Source of the DNA: Sphingopyxis panaciterrulae
GTDB taxonomy: Bacteria; Pseudomonadota; Alphaproteobacteria; Sphingomonadales; Sphingomonadaceae
Assembly: GCF_014199295.1 (NCBI RefSeq)
Contig: NZ_JACIJH010000012.1
Span: forward strand, 62,001 to 126,000
DNA length: 64,000 nt
Direction: 5' to 3'
This document shows, one piece after another, positions 7,674 to 17,653 of the stretch (positions are counted from its first letter, which is position 1; the number at the start of each line of letters is the position of its first letter). Position numbers and translations under genes: made by a program. The notes below the pieces were generated by a model that had not been told where the DNA came from, ran no database searches, and saw only the letters and a program-made list of their open reading frames with translations.

Positions 7674-8342
7674 ATGCCCGAACCGATCATCTTTGCCATC
7701 CCCAAGGGACGCATCCTCGACGAAGCGCTGCCGCTGCTCGCGCGCGTCGGCATCGAGCCCGCGGCCGATTTCTTCGATCCCAAGAGCCGCGCGCTGGTGT
7801 TCGCGACCAACCAGCCGCATATCTCGCTGATCCGCGTGCGCGCCTTCGACGTCGCGACCTTCGTCGCGCATGGCGCGGCACAGCTCGGCATCGTCGGGTC
7901 GGACGTGATCGACGAGTTCGACTATTCGGAGCTTTACGCGCCGGTCGATCTGGGCGTCGGCCATTGCCGCCTGTCGCTTGCCGGCCCCGCGGACAGCGCG
8001 CCGCCGGGCGCCACCGGTTTCGGGGGCGCCAGCCATATCCGCGTCGCGACGAAATATCCCGCGACTACGCGCCGCTGGTTCGAGGGGCAGGGGATTCAGG
8101 CCGAGTGCATCAAGCTCAACGGTGCGATGGAGATTGCGCCGAAGCTGGGGCTCGCCTCGCATATCGTCGACCTCGTCTCGACGGGGCGCACGCTGGTCGA
8201 GAATGCGCTCGCCGAGCAGACGGTGATCAGCGAGGTGTCGGCGCGGCTGATCGTCAATCGCGCCGCGTTCAAGCTGCGCTCGGCCGAGGTGCCGGCGCTG
8301 GTCGAACGCTTTCGGCAGGCGGTGGGCGATGCGGCGGCTTGA
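7674..8342 (+). CDS. hisG: ATP phosphoribosyltransferase, short form (HisG-S)
   Basis: First committed step of histidine biosynthesis: joins ATP and PRPP to give phosphoribosyl-ATP. The 222-residue protein begins [20 protein letters not shown] and has the PRPP-binding stretch around [14 protein letters not shown] (about 164-177). It lacks the C-terminal ACT-like regulatory domain of the long form, so by family rule it should work with HisZ, which is not in the window. The ATG at 7674 matches the family start with AAAGG eleven bases before it. It overlaps hisD by 14 bases. Confidence 0.95.
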   Translation: MPEPIIFAIPKGRILDEALPLLARVGIEPAADFFDPKSRALVFATNQPHISLIRVRAFDVATFVAHGAAQLGIVGSDVIDEFDYSELYAPVDLGVGHCRLSLAGPADSAPPGATGFGGASHIRVATKYPATTRRWFEGQGIQAECIKLNGAMEIAPKLGLASHIVDLVSTGRTLVENALAEQTVISEVSARLIVNRAAFKLRSAEVPALVERFRQAVGDAAA

Positions 8343-9633
8343 TGCCTCCGACCCCGGCTTCGCGGCCGCGTTCGACGCGCTGGTGAACGACCGGCGCGAG
8401 AGCGCGTCCGACGTTTCGGCCGACGTCGCCGCGATCGTCGCGCGGGTGAAAGCCGAGGGCGACCCGGCGCTGGCCGACTATACCGCCAGGTTCGACCGCT
8501 TCGACCTCGACGCGAGCGGGTGGAGCATATCGAAAGCGGACTGCGCCGCCGCCTATGCGGCGCTGGCGCCCGAGCTTCGCGGCGCGCTCGACCTCGCGGC
8601 GGAGCGCATCCGCGCCTATCATGCCGCGCAGCGGCCCGAGGATCGCGACTATCGCGACGCGGCGGGCGCGCGGCTCGGCGCACGCTGGCGCGCAGTCGAC
8701 GCGGCGGGGGTCTATGTTCCCGGCGGGCGCGCCGCCTATCCCTCGTCGGTGCTGATGAACATCCTCCCCGCGAAGGTCGCGGGGGTCGAGCGGATCGTCA
8801 TGGTCACGCCGACGCCCGATGGCACGGTCAATCCGGTCGTGATGGCGGCAGCGCATATCGGGGGCGTCGATGAAATCTGGCGCGTCGGCGGCGCGCAGGC
8901 GATCGCGGCGCTCGCTTATGGTACCGATCGGATCGCGCCGGTCGATGTCGTGACCGGCCCCGGCAACGCCTGGGTCGCCGAAGCGAAGCGCCAGCTTTAC
9001 GGCGTCGTCGGGATCGACATGGTCGCGGGACCGAGCGAGATCGTCGTCGTCGCCGACGCGAAGAACGAGCCGCACGTCATCGCCGCCGACCTGCTCAGCC
9101 AGGCCGAGCATGACCCGACCAGCCAGTCGATCCTGTTCACCGACGACGGCGATTTCGCCGATGCGGTCGCGGCGGCGGTCGCGCATGTCATCCCGACGCT
9201 CGGCACCGCGCCGACGATGCAGGCGAGCTGGGCCGAATATGGCGCGGTGATCGTCGTGCCGAACCTCGCCGACGCGATCCCCCTGTGCGACCGGCTCGCG
9301 CCCGAACATCTGCAACTCGCGGTCGATGCCGCCGAGGCCGACGCGCTGTTCGGGCAGGTGCGCCATGCCGGGTCGGTCTTCCTCGGTCGCCAGACGCCCG
9401 AGGCCATCGGCGATTATGTCGCCGGGCCCAACCATGTCCTGCCCACCGGCCGCCGCGCGCGCTTTTCGAGCGGGCTGTCGGTCACCGACTTCATGAAGCG
9501 CACCAGCTTCCTCGCGCTTGACGCGGACGCTCTGGCGGCCATCGGTCCTGCTGCGGTCGCGCTCGCGACGGCCGAGGGGCTTCCCGCCCACGCGCTCAGC
9601 GTTCAGAACAGATTGAAGCCGAACAGCCCCTGA
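8329..9633 (+). CDS. hisD: Histidinol dehydrogenase
   Basis: Last two steps of histidine biosynthesis: oxidises histidinol through histidinal to histidine with two NAD+, using a bound zinc. The 434-residue length is normal. The family signature is present as [11 protein letters not shown] followed by [18 protein letters not shown], with the zinc/catalytic Gln-His in LSQAEHD; the later PEHLQL and the '[20 protein letters not shown]' segment are also standard. It overlaps the end of hisG, so the two are translationally coupled. A repeat element follows the stop. Confidence 0.97.
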   Translation: MRRLDASDPGFAAAFDALVNDRRESASDVSADVAAIVARVKAEGDPALADYTARFDRFDLDASGWSISKADCAAAYAALAPELRGALDLAAERIRAYHAAQRPEDRDYRDAAGARLGARWRAVDAAGVYVPGGRAAYPSSVLMNILPAKVAGVERIVMVTPTPDGTVNPVVMAAAHIGGVDEIWRVGGAQAIAALAYGTDRIAPVDVVTGPGNAWVAEAKRQLYGVVGIDMVAGPSEIVVVADAKNEPHVIAADLLSQAEHDPTSQSILFTDDGDFADAVAAAVAHVIPTLGTAPTMQASWAEYGAVIVVPNLADAIPLCDRLAPEHLQLAVDAAEADALFGQVRHAGSVFLGRQTPEAIGDYVAGPNHVLPTGRRARFSSGLSVTDFMKRTSFLALDADALAAIGPAAVALATAEGLPAHALSVQNRLKPNSP

Positions 9634-9645
9634 TCCCTCCCTGTT

Positions 9646-9724
9646 CGTCATTCCGGCGAAAGCCGGAATCTCGCCGTGGCGGCCCTGAGGCACCGTCGAG
9701 ATCCCGGCTTTCGCCGGGATGACG
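9646..9724. repeat. Inverted repeat, CGTCATTCCGGCGAAAGCCGG family
   Basis: Two arms, CGTCATTCCGGCGAAAGCCG(GAATC) and its near-complement ending GGGATGACG, flank about 25 bases. A related element is at 13810-13889. It fills the gap between hisD and nusB. Confidence 0.85.
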
Positions 9725-9745
9725 ATTTAAGGTAAAGCAGACAGT

Positions 9746-10198
9746 ATGACCAAACGCGCCCAATCCCGCTCCGCCGCCCGCCTCGCCGCCGTGCAGGCGC
9801 TCTATCAGCACGAGATGGAGGGCACGCCGGTCGCGCCGCTCATCCACGAATTCCACCAGCACCGCATCGGCGCGATCATCGAGGACGCCGAATATGCCGA
9901 TGCGGATGTGCCTTTCTTCGACGATATCGTGAAAGGCGCACTGGCGCGGGCCGACGAGATCGACGCCGCGATCAGCGCTCGGCTCGCCAGTGGCTGGACG
10001 ATGGAGCGGCTCGACCGCACGATGAAGGCGATCCTGCGCGCCGGCGCCTATGAGCTGATCGCGCGCGGCGACGTGCCGGTCGGGGCGGTGGTCAGCGAAT
10101 ATGTCGACGTGGCGAAAGCCTTCTTCGACGGACGCGAGGCGGGTTTCGCCAATGGCCTGCTCGATGCGATCGGCAAGGATGTACGGGCGAAGGGGTGA
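9746..10198 (+). CDS. nusB: Transcription antitermination factor NusB
   Basis: Binds boxA RNA with S10 (NusE) to make RNA polymerase resistant to termination on rRNA operons. At 150 residues it matches the family: N-terminal RAQSRSAARLAAVQALYQHEM, a middle acidic helix and the strongly conserved C-terminal block 'RLDRTMKAILRAGAYEL', 'VPVGAVVSEYVDVAKAFFDG' and 'FANGLLDAIGKDVR'. The Arg-rich N-terminus is the RNA-binding face. It stands between two inverted repeats, downstream of hisD and upstream of thiL. Confidence 0.97.
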   Translation: MTKRAQSRSAARLAAVQALYQHEMEGTPVAPLIHEFHQHRIGAIIEDAEYADADVPFFDDIVKGALARADEIDAAISARLASGWTMERLDRTMKAILRAGAYELIARGDVPVGAVVSEYVDVAKAFFDGREAGFANGLLDAIGKDVRAKG

Positions 10199-10211
10199 AG
10201 CGTTCTCTCGG

Positions 10212-10299
10212 CCGTTCGGGCTGAGCTTGTCGAAGCCCCGTCCTTCTTTTAGCGACGTCAAGAGAAAGGACGGCCCTTCGACAAGCTCAGGGCGAACGG
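10212..10299. repeat. Inverted repeat, CTGAGCTTGTCGAAG family
   Basis: Arms CCGTTCGGGCTGAGCTTGTC(GAAG) and the complement CTTCGACAAGCTCAGGGCGA(ACGG) enclose a GTCCTTCTTTT/AGAAAGGAC inner stem. Same family as 4768, 17492 and 23708. Confidence 0.9.
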
Positions 10300-10309
10300 G
10301 GTTTGTGAG

Positions 10310-11239
10310 ATGAGCGAAGCCGATTTCATCGCCCGCCTGCGCGGCATCGCGACAGATCCCGCCGCGCGCGGGCTCGCCGACGATGTGGCGGTGTGGGAGG
10401 GGCTGGTGCTGACCCACGACATGATCGTCGAGGGCATTCACTTCCTGCCCGACGAGGCGCCGCAGGACGTCGCGTGGAAGCTGGTCGCGGTCAACCTGTC
10501 CGACCTCGCGGCAAAGGGCGCCGCGCCGCTCGGCGTGCTGGTCGGCTACAGCCTTGGCGATGCGGCGTGGGACAAGGCGTTCGCCGACGGGCTCGACACC
10601 GCGTTACGCCGTTTCGGTTTGCTGCTGCTCGGCGGCGATACGGTGCGCGTTCCGGCGGGCGCGCCGCGCAGCTTCGGGCTGACCGCGATCGGACGCGCGC
10701 CCGAGGGCGGCGCGCCGGCGCGCAGTGGCGCGCGGCCGGGCGACCAGATCTGGGTCACCGGCACGATCGGCAATGCCGGCGTCGGCCTCGCGATGCGGCT
10801 CGGCGAGATCGAGCCGAACGAGACCTGCCTCGCCGCCTATCGCCGCCCGCAGCCGCAGCTCACCTTCGGCCAGGCGGTCGTGCCGCATGTCCATGCGATG
10901 ATGGACGTCTCCGACGGGCTGCTGATCGACGCGCAGCGCATGGCGGAGGCGAGCGGCTGCCGCTTCGGCCTGATGCTGGAGGCGGTGCCGCTGTCGGCGG
11001 CGCTGCTCGCGGTGCGGCCCGACGTGGTCGACACGCGGCTCGCCGCCGCGACCGCGGGCGACGATTATCAACTTCTTTTCGCCGCCGATCCCGCCAAGGC
11101 GCCGATGATCCGGGAGATCGCCGACGGGCTCGACGTGCCGGTGACGGTCGTCGGCCACGCGGGGGTGGGCGAGGGGGTCGTCCTGACCCACAAGGCACAG
11201 CGCGTTCCGCTGCCCGAGCGACTGGGGTTCATGCATTGA
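10310..11239 (+). CDS. thiL: Thiamine-monophosphate kinase
   Basis: Phosphorylates thiamine phosphate to thiamine diphosphate with ATP, last step of cofactor synthesis. The 309-residue protein shows the AIR-synthase-like fold: GLADDVAVWEGLVLTHDMIVEGIHF near residues 23-47 (metal/ATP-binding aspartates), 'AVNLSDLAAKGAAPLG', 'LLLGGDTV', 'MMDVSDGLLIDAQRMAEAS' and 'AATAGDDYQLLF'. The opening is shorter than in enteric ThiL. Placement after nusB is common in proteobacteria. An inverted repeat follows the stop. Confidence 0.95.
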   Translation: MSEADFIARLRGIATDPAARGLADDVAVWEGLVLTHDMIVEGIHFLPDEAPQDVAWKLVAVNLSDLAAKGAAPLGVLVGYSLGDAAWDKAFADGLDTALRRFGLLLLGGDTVRVPAGAPRSFGLTAIGRAPEGGAPARSGARPGDQIWVTGTIGNAGVGLAMRLGEIEPNETCLAAYRRPQPQLTFGQAVVPHVHAMMDVSDGLLIDAQRMAEASGCRFGLMLEAVPLSAALLAVRPDVVDTRLAAATAGDDYQLLFAADPAKAPMIREIADGLDVPVTVVGHAGVGEGVVLTHKAQRVPLPERLGFMH

Positions 11240-11604
11240 CGCCACCCCGGTTGTTGCCGGGCGGTGGCGCCGTTTGACCATGCCTCTCGATATCCAGCCT
11301 TCGTCATCCTGAACTTGTTTCAGCATCCATGGCCGGACCTTGCGGCAAACGCCGCGCAAAGCGGGAGGGCAGACCATGGATGCTGAAACAAGTTCAGCAT
11401 GACGGACTGAGAGCAAAGGACCGATTCCCGCAAACCATGTCACCGCCATTGCGGGCTTGTGCTTAGCATTCTTTCTTCCCATAACCCGGCCGTCCAAATT
11501 TGGGGCGGTCGCATCAGGGGAGAGAGCGAGCCGGCATCAACAAGTCGGACGTTCGACTGCTGTCCTTGCGTTCGCCCTTCTCTATGGGGAAGGAACAGAC
11601 ACGC
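11240..11604. other. Intergenic gap thiL-hppA
   Basis: No gene is visible in these 365 bases. The first part carries the repeat at 11302-11405; the second part is presumably the hppA promoter and leader, but no clear -35/-10 pair stands out. Confidence 0.5.
11302..11405. repeat. Inverted repeat, CGTCATCCTGAACTTGTTTCAG family
   Basis: CGTCATCCTGAACTTGTTTC(AGCATCCATGG) is matched in reverse at the right end by CCATGGATGCTGAAACAAGT(TCAGCATGACG), arms of about 31 bases with one or two mismatches around a 40-base centre. Confidence 0.9.
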
Positions 11605-13713
11605 ATGAATCCGGTTCTGATCGCGATAGCGTGCGGCCTTTTGGCCGTGCTCTATGGATTCATTACCTCCCGTCAGGTGCTCGGCGCCTCGGCCGGTAAT
11701 GAAAAAATGCAGGAAATCGCCGCGGCGATCCAGGAAGGCGCGCAAGCCTATCTGAAACGCCAGTACAGCACCATCGCGGTCGTTGGCGTCGTCGTCGCGA
11801 TCATCGTCGCCTGGGCGCTCGGCCCGGTATCGGCGGCCGGGTTCGTCATCGGCTCGATCCTGTCGGGGGTCGCCGGATTCATCGGCATGAACATTTCCGT
11901 GCGCTCGAACGTCCGCACCGCGGCGGCGGCGCAGAATGGGCTGCAGTCGGGCCTGACGCTGGCGTTCCGCGCTGGCGCGATCACCGGGCTGCTGGTCGCC
12001 GGTCTCGCGCTGCTCGCGATCTCGGTCTTCTATTGGGTGCTGACCACGCAGATGGGCAAGACGGTGGGCGGCGACGACCGCACGGTCGTCGACGGGCTGG
12101 TCGCGCTGGCCTTCGGCGCCTCGCTGATCTCGATCTTCGCGCGTCTCGGCGGCGGCATCTTCACCAAGGCCGCCGACGTCGGCGCCGATCTGGTTGGCAA
12201 GGTCGAGGCGGGCATTCCCGAGGACGACCCGCGCAACCCTGCGGTGATCGCCGATAATGTCGGCGACAATGTCGGCGACTGCGCCGGCATGGCGGCCGAC
12301 CTGTTCGAGACCTATGTCGTCACCGTCGGCGCCACCATGGTGCTGACCGCGCTGCTGCTCAAGAGCGCGGGCGACCTGCTGCCGGGCCTGATGGCCTTGC
12401 CGCTGCTGATCGGCGGCGTGTGCATCATCACCTCGATCATCGGCACCTATTTTGTCCGCCTCGGCGGGTCGAACAACGTCATGGGCGCGATGTACAAGGG
12501 CTTCCTGGTCTCCGCCGTGCTGGCGGTTCCCGCGATCTGGTTCGCGACGAGCCACGCGCTCGGCGGCATGGCAGCGCCGATCGCCGGCACCGATTTCACC
12601 GGCCGCGACCTTTTCTATTGCTCGCTGCTCGGGCTCGTCATCACGGGCCTCATCATCTGGATCACCGAATATTACACCGGCACCAATTTTCGCCCGGTCC
12701 GCAGCATCGCCAAGGCATCGGAAACGGGCCACGGCACCAATGTGATCCAGGGCCTTGCGATCAGCCTCGAAGCCACCGCGCTGCCGACGATCGTCATCGT
12801 CGCCGGCATCATCATCGCCTATCAGCTCGCGGGGCTGATCGGCATCGCCTATGGCGCGACCGCGATGCTCGCGCTCGCCGGCATGGTCGTCGCGCTCGAC
12901 GCCTATGGCCCGGTGACCGACAATGCGGGCGGTATCGCCGAAATGGCCGGGCTGGACGACAGCGTCCGTGAAAAGACCGACCTGCTCGACGCCGTCGGCA
13001 ACACGACCAAGGCGGTGACCAAGGGCTATGCCATCGGTTCGGCGGGCCTCGCCGCGCTGGTGCTGTTCGCGGCCTATACGACCGACCTTCGGGAATTCTT
13101 CCCCGATCTGACGGTCAATTTCAGCCTCGAGAACCCCTATGTCATCGTCGGTCTGCTGCTCGGCGCGCTGCTGCCCTATCTGTTCGGCGCGATGGGCATG
13201 ACCGCGGTCGGCCGCGCCGCGGGCGACGTGGTCAAGGACGTGCGCGAGCAGTTCGCGGGCGACCCCGGCATCATGGCGGGCACCTCGAAGCCCGACTATG
13301 CGCGCACGGTCGACCTCGTCACCAAGGCGGCGATCAAGGAGATGATCATCCCCTCGCTGCTGCCGGTGCTGGCGCCGATCGTCGTCTATTATGTGATCAG
13401 TTGGGTCGCGGGCGACCAGGCGGCGGGCTTTGCCGCGCTGGGTGCCCTGCTCCTCGGCGTGATCGTCAGCGGGCTGTTCGTCGCGCTGTCGATGACCTCG
13501 GGCGGCGGCGCGTGGGACAATGCCAAGAAATATATCGAGGACGGCAACCACGGCGGCAAGGGCAGCGAAGCCCACAAGGCCGCGGTGACGGGCGACACCG
13601 TCGGCGATCCCTACAAGGATACCGCGGGTCCGGCCGTGAACCCGATGATCAAGATCACGAACATCGTCGCGCTGCTCCTGCTCGCGGCGCTGGCGGGGCA
13701 CGCCGCCGGCTGA
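11605..13713 (+). CDS. hppA: Membrane H+-translocating pyrophosphatase, K+-insensitive type
   Basis: Hydrolyses pyrophosphate and pumps protons across the inner membrane. The 702-residue protein has about 16 membrane helices. The substrate-binding block is clear: '[20 protein letters not shown]' and '[20 protein letters not shown]'. In the segment [10 protein letters not shown] the lysine at 469 and threonine at 472 are the residues that mark the K+-independent class (K+-dependent enzymes have Ala and Gly/Ala there). The start [10 protein letters not shown] (11605) has AAGGA ten bases upstream; earlier in-frame starts lack membrane-protein character. A strong terminator follows. Confidence 0.97.
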   Translation: MNPVLIAIACGLLAVLYGFITSRQVLGASAGNEKMQEIAAAIQEGAQAYLKRQYSTIAVVGVVVAIIVAWALGPVSAAGFVIGSILSGVAGFIGMNISVRSNVRTAAAAQNGLQSGLTLAFRAGAITGLLVAGLALLAISVFYWVLTTQMGKTVGGDDRTVVDGLVALAFGASLISIFARLGGGIFTKAADVGADLVGKVEAGIPEDDPRNPAVIADNVGDNVGDCAGMAADLFETYVVTVGATMVLTALLLKSAGDLLPGLMALPLLIGGVCIITSIIGTYFVRLGGSNNVMGAMYKGFLVSAVLAVPAIWFATSHALGGMAAPIAGTDFTGRDLFYCSLLGLVITGLIIWITEYYTGTNFRPVRSIAKASETGHGTNVIQGLAISLEATALPTIVIVAGIIIAYQLAGLIGIAYGATAMLALAGMVVALDAYGPVTDNAGGIAEMAGLDDSVREKTDLLDAVGNTTKAVTKGYAIGSAGLAALVLFAAYTTDLREFFPDLTVNFSLENPYVIVGLLLGALLPYLFGAMGMTAVGRAAGDVVKDVREQFAGDPGIMAGTSKPDYARTVDLVTKAAIKEMIIPSLLPVLAPIVVYYVISWVAGDQAAGFAALGALLLGVIVSGLFVALSMTSGGGAWDNAKKYIEDGNHGGKGSEAHKAAVTGDTVGDPYKDTAGPAVNPMIKITNIVALLLLAALAGHAAG

Positions 13714-13735
13714 CGTTTGCCGTTGGGTGAAGACG

Positions 13736-13772
13736 AAGCCCCGCCGGAGCGATCCGGCGGGGCTTTTTCTTT
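13736..13772 (+). terminator. Rho-independent terminator after hppA
   Basis: AGCCCCGCCGGA pairs with TCCGGCGGGGCT around a short loop, followed directly by TTTTTCTTT. This is a classic intrinsic terminator. Confidence 0.92.
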
Positions 13773-13809
13773 GGAGGTTCTGAGGTGGAGAGCGACCATT
13801 CCTCCACCC

Positions 13810-13889
13810 TTGTCCTTCCCGCGAAAGCGGGAATCCAGTGTGGGCAGCCGACGCACGCTCTGGATTCCCGCTTTCACGGGAAGGACAAT
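13810..13889. repeat. Inverted repeat, TTCCCGCGAAAGCGGGAA family
   Basis: TTGTCCTTCCCGCGAAAGCG(GGAATCCAG) is mirrored by CTGGATTCCCGCTTTCACGG(GAAGGACAA). Related to the element at 9646-9724. Confidence 0.88.
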
Positions 13890-13932
13890 ATTATGAAATG
13901 CTGATCCTTGCCTGCCGGCCGGCATCCGCCCC

Positions 13933-14751
13933 TCAGGACGCCGACGTCGCTCCCATCTGCTTCGCATAGCCGGCTTGCACCATCGCGCTCATCCGGTCGA
14001 ACAGCGCGTCGGGGTCGCTGCGGCGCAGGGCCGGGATTTCGGCCTCGGCGCCCTCGGCGACGACGATCTCGCGCTTGCCCGACGCGACCGCATCCAGAAT
14101 CTGCGTCGCCGCGTCGTCGGGGGACAGGCCGTTGTCGATCGCCTTGTCGCTCGCTCCGCGGACGCTGCCGTCGGCATTCAGCGCGTTGCGGCTGACGTTG
14201 GTACGCACCGATCCCGGCGCGACGACCAGGACCTTCAGGCCCAGATGCTCATTTTCGGCGCGCACACTGTCGTGATAGCCGATCAGCCCGTGCTTGGCGG
14301 CGCAATAGGCGCTGCGTACCGGGATGCCGGCCATGCCCGCGACGCTCGAAATCGCGACGATCTGTCCGCCGCCCGCGCCGACCATGCGCGGCAGAAGCTG
14401 CTGGGTCAGCGCGATCGGCGCGAGCAGATCGACGCCGATGATCTTTTGATAGACCGAAAAATCGGTCTCGACCGCAAGGCTGCGCTGCGAGATTCCGGCG
14501 TTGTTGACCAGACCGTCGATCCGTCCGCACCAGTTCCAGGCTTCCTCCACCATGCGGGGCAGCGCGTCATAATCGGTCGCCTCGAAGGGCAGGATCATCG
14601 TGCCGGCGCCGATATCCTTCGCAACCGCTTCGAGCGCCGCGACGTTGCGGCCCGACAGGATCAGCTTCGCGCCGCGCGCCGCCAGACCGCGCGCCAGCGC
14701 CGCGCCGATCCCCGACGAAGCGCCCGTAACCCACCAGACTTGATCCTGCAT
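13933..14751 (-). CDS. Short-chain dehydrogenase/reductase
   Basis: A 272-residue classical SDR. The cofactor loop TGASSGIG begins at about residue 9, with LILSGR ending the second strand (Arg suggests NADPH). NNAG is at about 88-91, the catalytic Ser in AISSVAGMAG and the Tyr-Lys pair in SAYCAAKHG. The tail after about residue 200 resembles the eukaryotic DHRS7-like branch. The ATG at 14751 begins MQDQVWWVTGASSGIG with no spare residues before the first strand. Substrate unknown. It is divergent from carD. Confidence 0.88.
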   Translation of the reverse strand: MQDQVWWVTGASSGIGAALARGLAARGAKLILSGRNVAALEAVAKDIGAGTMILPFEATDYDALPRMVEEAWNWCGRIDGLVNNAGISQRSLAVETDFSVYQKIIGVDLLAPIALTQQLLPRMVGAGGGQIVAISSVAGMAGIPVRSAYCAAKHGLIGYHDSVRAENEHLGLKVLVVAPGSVRTNVSRNALNADGSVRGASDKAIDNGLSPDDAATQILDAVASGKREIVVAEGAEAEIPALRRSDPDALFDRMSAMVQAGYAKQMGATSAS

Positions 14752-15064
14752 AGCGGCATCCCCATTGTTGATTTGCGTATCAAGGTGAAACGGGTTCAAA
14801 TCGCCGTCAAGCCGCTGATTTCGCGGATTTCCGCGCGGGGGTGGCAATTTTGTTGCGACTCTGCTATAATAAATGTCAACACGCCGGACTTTTCCCCGCT
14901 TGCCAGCGGCGATGGGCATCGCCCGGCGTTCCTATGGAGCCACATCCCTTGTCACTTTAACGGGCTAGCGCCGACCGAATCGCTCATCCCCCTCCCGACC
15001 GAGGGCCGGATGCACCGGAGTCTTGACGCTGATCCCCCGGCAGGGACCAAAGAAAGGAAACTGC
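14752..15064. other. Divergent gap between SDR and carD genes
   Basis: The 313-base gap has no convincing gene. It contains the best -10 box of the region (see the promoter entry) and an A/T-richer patch at about 14845-14880. The remaining 190 bases before carD would be a long leader. Confidence 0.45.
14842..14870 (+). promoter_or_regulatory. Candidate promoter for carD
   Basis: A perfect TATAAT at 14865-14870 follows TGGCAA at 14842-14847 with a 17-base spacer. The -10 is strong, the -35 weak. Transcription from here would give carD a leader of roughly 190 bases. Confidence 0.4.
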
Positions 15065-15592
15065 ATGTCCGCCAATACGCTCGTCTTTGAAGTCGGTGAC
15101 TATGTCGTTTATCCGAAGCATGGCGTGGGGCGCGTCATCGAGCTGCAGAAGTCCGAAATCGCGGGCATGCAGCTGGAACTCTATGTCCTGCGCTTTGAAA
15201 AGGAAAAAATGACCCTGCGTGTCCCGACCAACAAGGCCGAGGGCGTGGGGATGCGCAAGCTGTCGTCGGACAAGACGCTGAAGGAAGCGTTGCAGGTGCT
15301 GACGACCAAGCCGAAGGTCAAGCGCACCATGTGGTCGCGCCGCGCGCAGGAATATGAAGCGAAGATCAACTCGGGCGACCTGGTGTCGATCGCCGAAGTG
15401 ACCCGCGACCTGTTCCGCGCCGACGACCAGCCCGAGCAGAGCTATTCGGAGCGCCAGATCTTCGAAGCGGCGTCGAGCCGCCTCGCGCGCGAACTCGCCG
15501 CGATGGAGGAAAGCGACGAAAAGACCGCGCAGGCGAAGATTCTCCAGATCCTGAACGAACATGCGCCGCTCTATTATGCCGAGAAGGTGTAA
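15065..15592 (+). CDS. carD: CarD family transcriptional regulator
   Basis: A 175-residue RNA polymerase-binding protein. Residues about 5-65 are the Tudor-like RNAP-interaction domain (FEVGDYVVYPKHGVGRVIEL, LRFEKEKMTLRVPTNKAEGVGMR) that contacts the beta subunit; the rest is the helical DNA-binding domain (RRAQEYEAKINSGDLVSIAE, SERQIFEAASSRLARELAAM) that stabilises open complexes at rRNA and other promoters. The ATG at 15065 has a good Shine-Dalgarno (AAAGGA) and matches the family start. A terminator follows. In alphaproteobacteria the family is linked to growth and stress control; the specific targets here are not known. Confidence 0.95.
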   Translation: MSANTLVFEVGDYVVYPKHGVGRVIELQKSEIAGMQLELYVLRFEKEKMTLRVPTNKAEGVGMRKLSSDKTLKEALQVLTTKPKVKRTMWSRRAQEYEAKINSGDLVSIAEVTRDLFRADDQPEQSYSERQIFEAASSRLARELAAMEESDEKTAQAKILQILNEHAPLYYAEKV

Positions 15593-15618
15593 GCGCGTCG
15601 CACGGCGATAAAGGGGGA

Positions 15619-15647
15619 AGGGGCGGTCCGCAGGGGCCGCCCTTTTT
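15619..15647 (+). terminator. Terminator after carD
   Basis: GGGCGG(TCC) pairs with (GGGG)CCGCCC, followed by TTTTTC. Confidence 0.8.
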
Positions 15648-15672
15648 CGTTTCCAGCCCTACGTCCACCATT

Positions 15673-15751
15673 CGTCATGCCGGACTTGATCCGGCATCCC
15701 GCTTTTTGAAGCGGCGAAGAAGCGGGACCCCGGATCAAGTCCGGGGTGACG
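15673..15751. repeat. Inverted repeat, CCGGACTTGATCCGG family
   Basis: CGTCATGCCGGACTTGATCC(GGCATCCCGCTT) is mirrored by (AAGCGGG)ACCCCGGATCAAGTCCGGGG(TGACG). The same family appears at 18827 and 29681. It lies between the convergent carD and truA genes. Confidence 0.9.
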
Positions 15752-15768
15752 AGAGCTAAGATGAAGTT

Positions 15769-16509
15769 TCAGGGATACCGAGCCTCGACGAAATACAGCC
15801 CGTCGGGCGGCGCGTTGAGCCCCAGCGCGGCGCGATCCGCGGCGTCGAGCGCGGCCTTCAGGTCGCGCGCCGACCATTTGCCCGTCCCGACCAGCACGAG
15901 GCAGCCGACCATCGAGCGCACCTGATGGTGCAGGAAGCTGCGTGCTGCCGCCTCGATGACGATCTCCTCGCCGTGGCGGCTGACCGACAGCCGGTCGAGC
16001 GTCTTGACCGCGCTTTCCGCCTGGCAATGCACCGAGCGGAAGGTGGTGAAATCGTGCCGCCCGACCAACGCCTGCGCCGCGCCGTGCATCGCCCCGGCAT
16101 CGAGCGGCCGAGCGAATTGCCATGCGAGCCCCTTGTCCCAGGTCAGCGGCGCGCGGCGGTTGACGATGCGATATTCATAGGCGCGTCCGAGGCAGGAGAA
16201 GCGCGCGTGCCAGTCCTCGGCGACCGTTTCGCACGCGAGCACCGCGACGGGGGCGGGACGAAGCTGCGCGTTGAGCGCTTCCATCAGCCGAAAGGGCGCG
16301 ATGCTCTTCGCGATGTCGACATGCGCGCGCATCGCGAGCGCGTGGACGCCGGCGTCGGTGCGCCCGGCGCCGTGCACCGCGGCCTCCTCGCCGGTGATGC
16401 GCGTGACGGCCTCCTCCAGCGCTTGCTGGACGCTGGGGCCGTGAGACTGGCGCTGCCAGCCCATATAGGGGCGGCCATCATATTCGATGGTGAGGGCGAA
16501 GCGGGTCAT
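15769..16509 (-). CDS. truA: tRNA pseudouridine synthase A
   Basis: Makes pseudouridine at positions 38-40 of the anticodon stem-loop of many tRNAs. The 246-residue protein has the hallmark [11 protein letters not shown] with the catalytic aspartate at 52, preceded by the N-terminal [18 protein letters not shown]. '[15 protein letters not shown]', '[11 protein letters not shown]' and the C-terminal '[17 protein letters not shown]' are also typical. It is followed 43 bases on, same strand, by fmt read upstream; the order fmt-truA is a usual alphaproteobacterial arrangement. Confidence 0.97.
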   Translation of the reverse strand: MTRFALTIEYDGRPYMGWQRQSHGPSVQQALEEAVTRITGEEAAVHGAGRTDAGVHALAMRAHVDIAKSIAPFRLMEALNAQLRPAPVAVLACETVAEDWHARFSCLGRAYEYRIVNRRAPLTWDKGLAWQFARPLDAGAMHGAAQALVGRHDFTTFRSVHCQAESAVKTLDRLSVSRHGEEIVIEAAARSFLHHQVRSMVGCLVLVGTGKWSARDLKAALDAADRAALGLNAPPDGLYFVEARYP

Positions 16510-16552
16510 GGTTCTGAACCGATATTTCTACGAAGCAGGGGAAGGGAGAGCA

Positions 16553-17473
16553 TCATGCCAGCCGCGTCCCTTTGGAAATCGCGCGCCCGCGTAGCAGGTC
16601 CGCCGCATCCATCGCCGGCTTTCCTGCGCGCTGTACCCGCGTCGCGCGGATCGCGCCGGGGTTGCAGGCGATGGTCAGCGCGTCGTCGAGCGTGACGCCC
16701 GGCGCGGCGCCCGCGACCGTTTCGGCCGGATGCACGACCTCGGCGGCGAGCAGCTTGCAGCGTTCGCCCTCCAGTTCGAAAAAGGCGCCGGGCATCGGAT
16801 TGAACGCACGAATCTGGCGTTCGACCTGCACCGCGCTGGTCAGGAAATCGAGCCGCGCCTCGCTCTTGTCGATCTTCGCCGCATAGGTGGCGCCGGTGCC
16901 GGGCTGCGGCTCGGGCGCGAAGGCGTGAAGGTCGCCCAGCACCTTCACCATCAGCGCGGCGCCCATGTCCGCGAGTTCGTCGGTCAATTCGCCCGCGGTC
17001 TTGCCATCGACCGGCGTGCGCCCGATCAGTCGCATCGCGCCGGTGTCGAGTCCGGCGTCCATCTGCATGATCGTCGCGCCCGTCTCGGTATCGCCCGCGA
17101 GGATTGCGCGCTGCACCGGTGCCGCGCCGCGCCAGCGCGGCAGGATCGAGCCGTGGACGTTCAGGCACCCGTCGCGCGGCGCGTCGAGCACCGCCTGCGG
17201 CAGGATCAGGCCATAGGCGGCGACCACCGCCACATCGAGATCGAGCGCCGCGAATTCGGCCTGGTCCTCGGCGCCCTTCAGGCTCTTTGGGGTGCGGACG
17301 GGCAGGCCGTTTTCCTCGGCCCACAGATGCACCGCGCTCTGTTGCAGCTTCTTGCCGCGCTGCGCCGGGCGCGGCGGCTGGGTGTAAACGGCCGCGATCT
17401 CGTGCCCCGCCGCGTGGAGAGCGGCGAGCGTCGGCACCGCAAAGGGCGGCGTTCCCATGAAAGCGATGCGCAA
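16553..17473 (-). CDS. fmt: Methionyl-tRNA formyltransferase (TTG start)
   Basis: Transfers a formyl group from 10-formyl-tetrahydrofolate to initiator Met-tRNA. The 306-residue protein has the catalytic triad in place: N105 and H107 in [16 protein letters not shown] and D143 in [10 protein letters not shown]. The N-terminal half is the formyltransferase Rossmann fold; about residues 205-300 form the OB-like tRNA-binding domain. Homology demands a start at [14 protein letters not shown], and the codon there is TTG, so initiation by TTG is inferred. It lies upstream of truA on the same strand and is divergent from recR across a repeat. Confidence 0.96.
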   Translation of the reverse strand: MRIAFMGTPPFAVPTLAALHAAGHEIAAVYTQPPRPAQRGKKLQQSAVHLWAEENGLPVRTPKSLKGAEDQAEFAALDLDVAVVAAYGLILPQAVLDAPRDGCLNVHGSILPRWRGAAPVQRAILAGDTETGATIMQMDAGLDTGAMRLIGRTPVDGKTAGELTDELADMGAALMVKVLGDLHAFAPEPQPGTGATYAAKIDKSEARLDFLTSAVQVERQIRAFNPMPGAFFELEGERCKLLAAEVVHPAETVAGAAPGVTLDDALTIACNPGAIRATRVQRAGKPAMDAADLLRGRAISKGTRLA

Positions 17474-17491
17474 GAGCGTGCCCGTCCTTTT

Positions 17492-17604
17492 CCGTTCGCC
17501 CTGAGCTTGTCGAAGCCTGTCCTGAGCTTCGCCGAAGGGGGCCGTTCTTCCCTTTGCCGTCGTCCGAAGAAAGGACGGGGCTTCGACAAGCGCAGCCCGA
17601 ACGG
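17492..17604. repeat. Inverted repeat, CTGAGCTTGTCGAAG family (composite)
   Basis: Begins CCGTTCGCCCTGAGCTTGTC(GAAG) and ends CTTCGACAAGCGCAGCCCGA(ACGG). A second CTGAGCTTCGCCGAAG lies inside, so the element may be two nested copies. It is the largest of the family here, between the divergent fmt and recR genes. Confidence 0.88.
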
Positions 17605-17653
17605 ATGGGGGAGGTGATTGTTATTTCCAGCGCGCCGCTTAAGACCATCCGTC

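Noticed and set aside
11440-13701. Very long minus-strand open frame opposite hppA (about 750 codons)
   Set aside because: A high-GC shadow of the pyrophosphatase; composition is Arg/Asp/His-rich with no family pattern, while the plus strand is a textbook H+-PPase.
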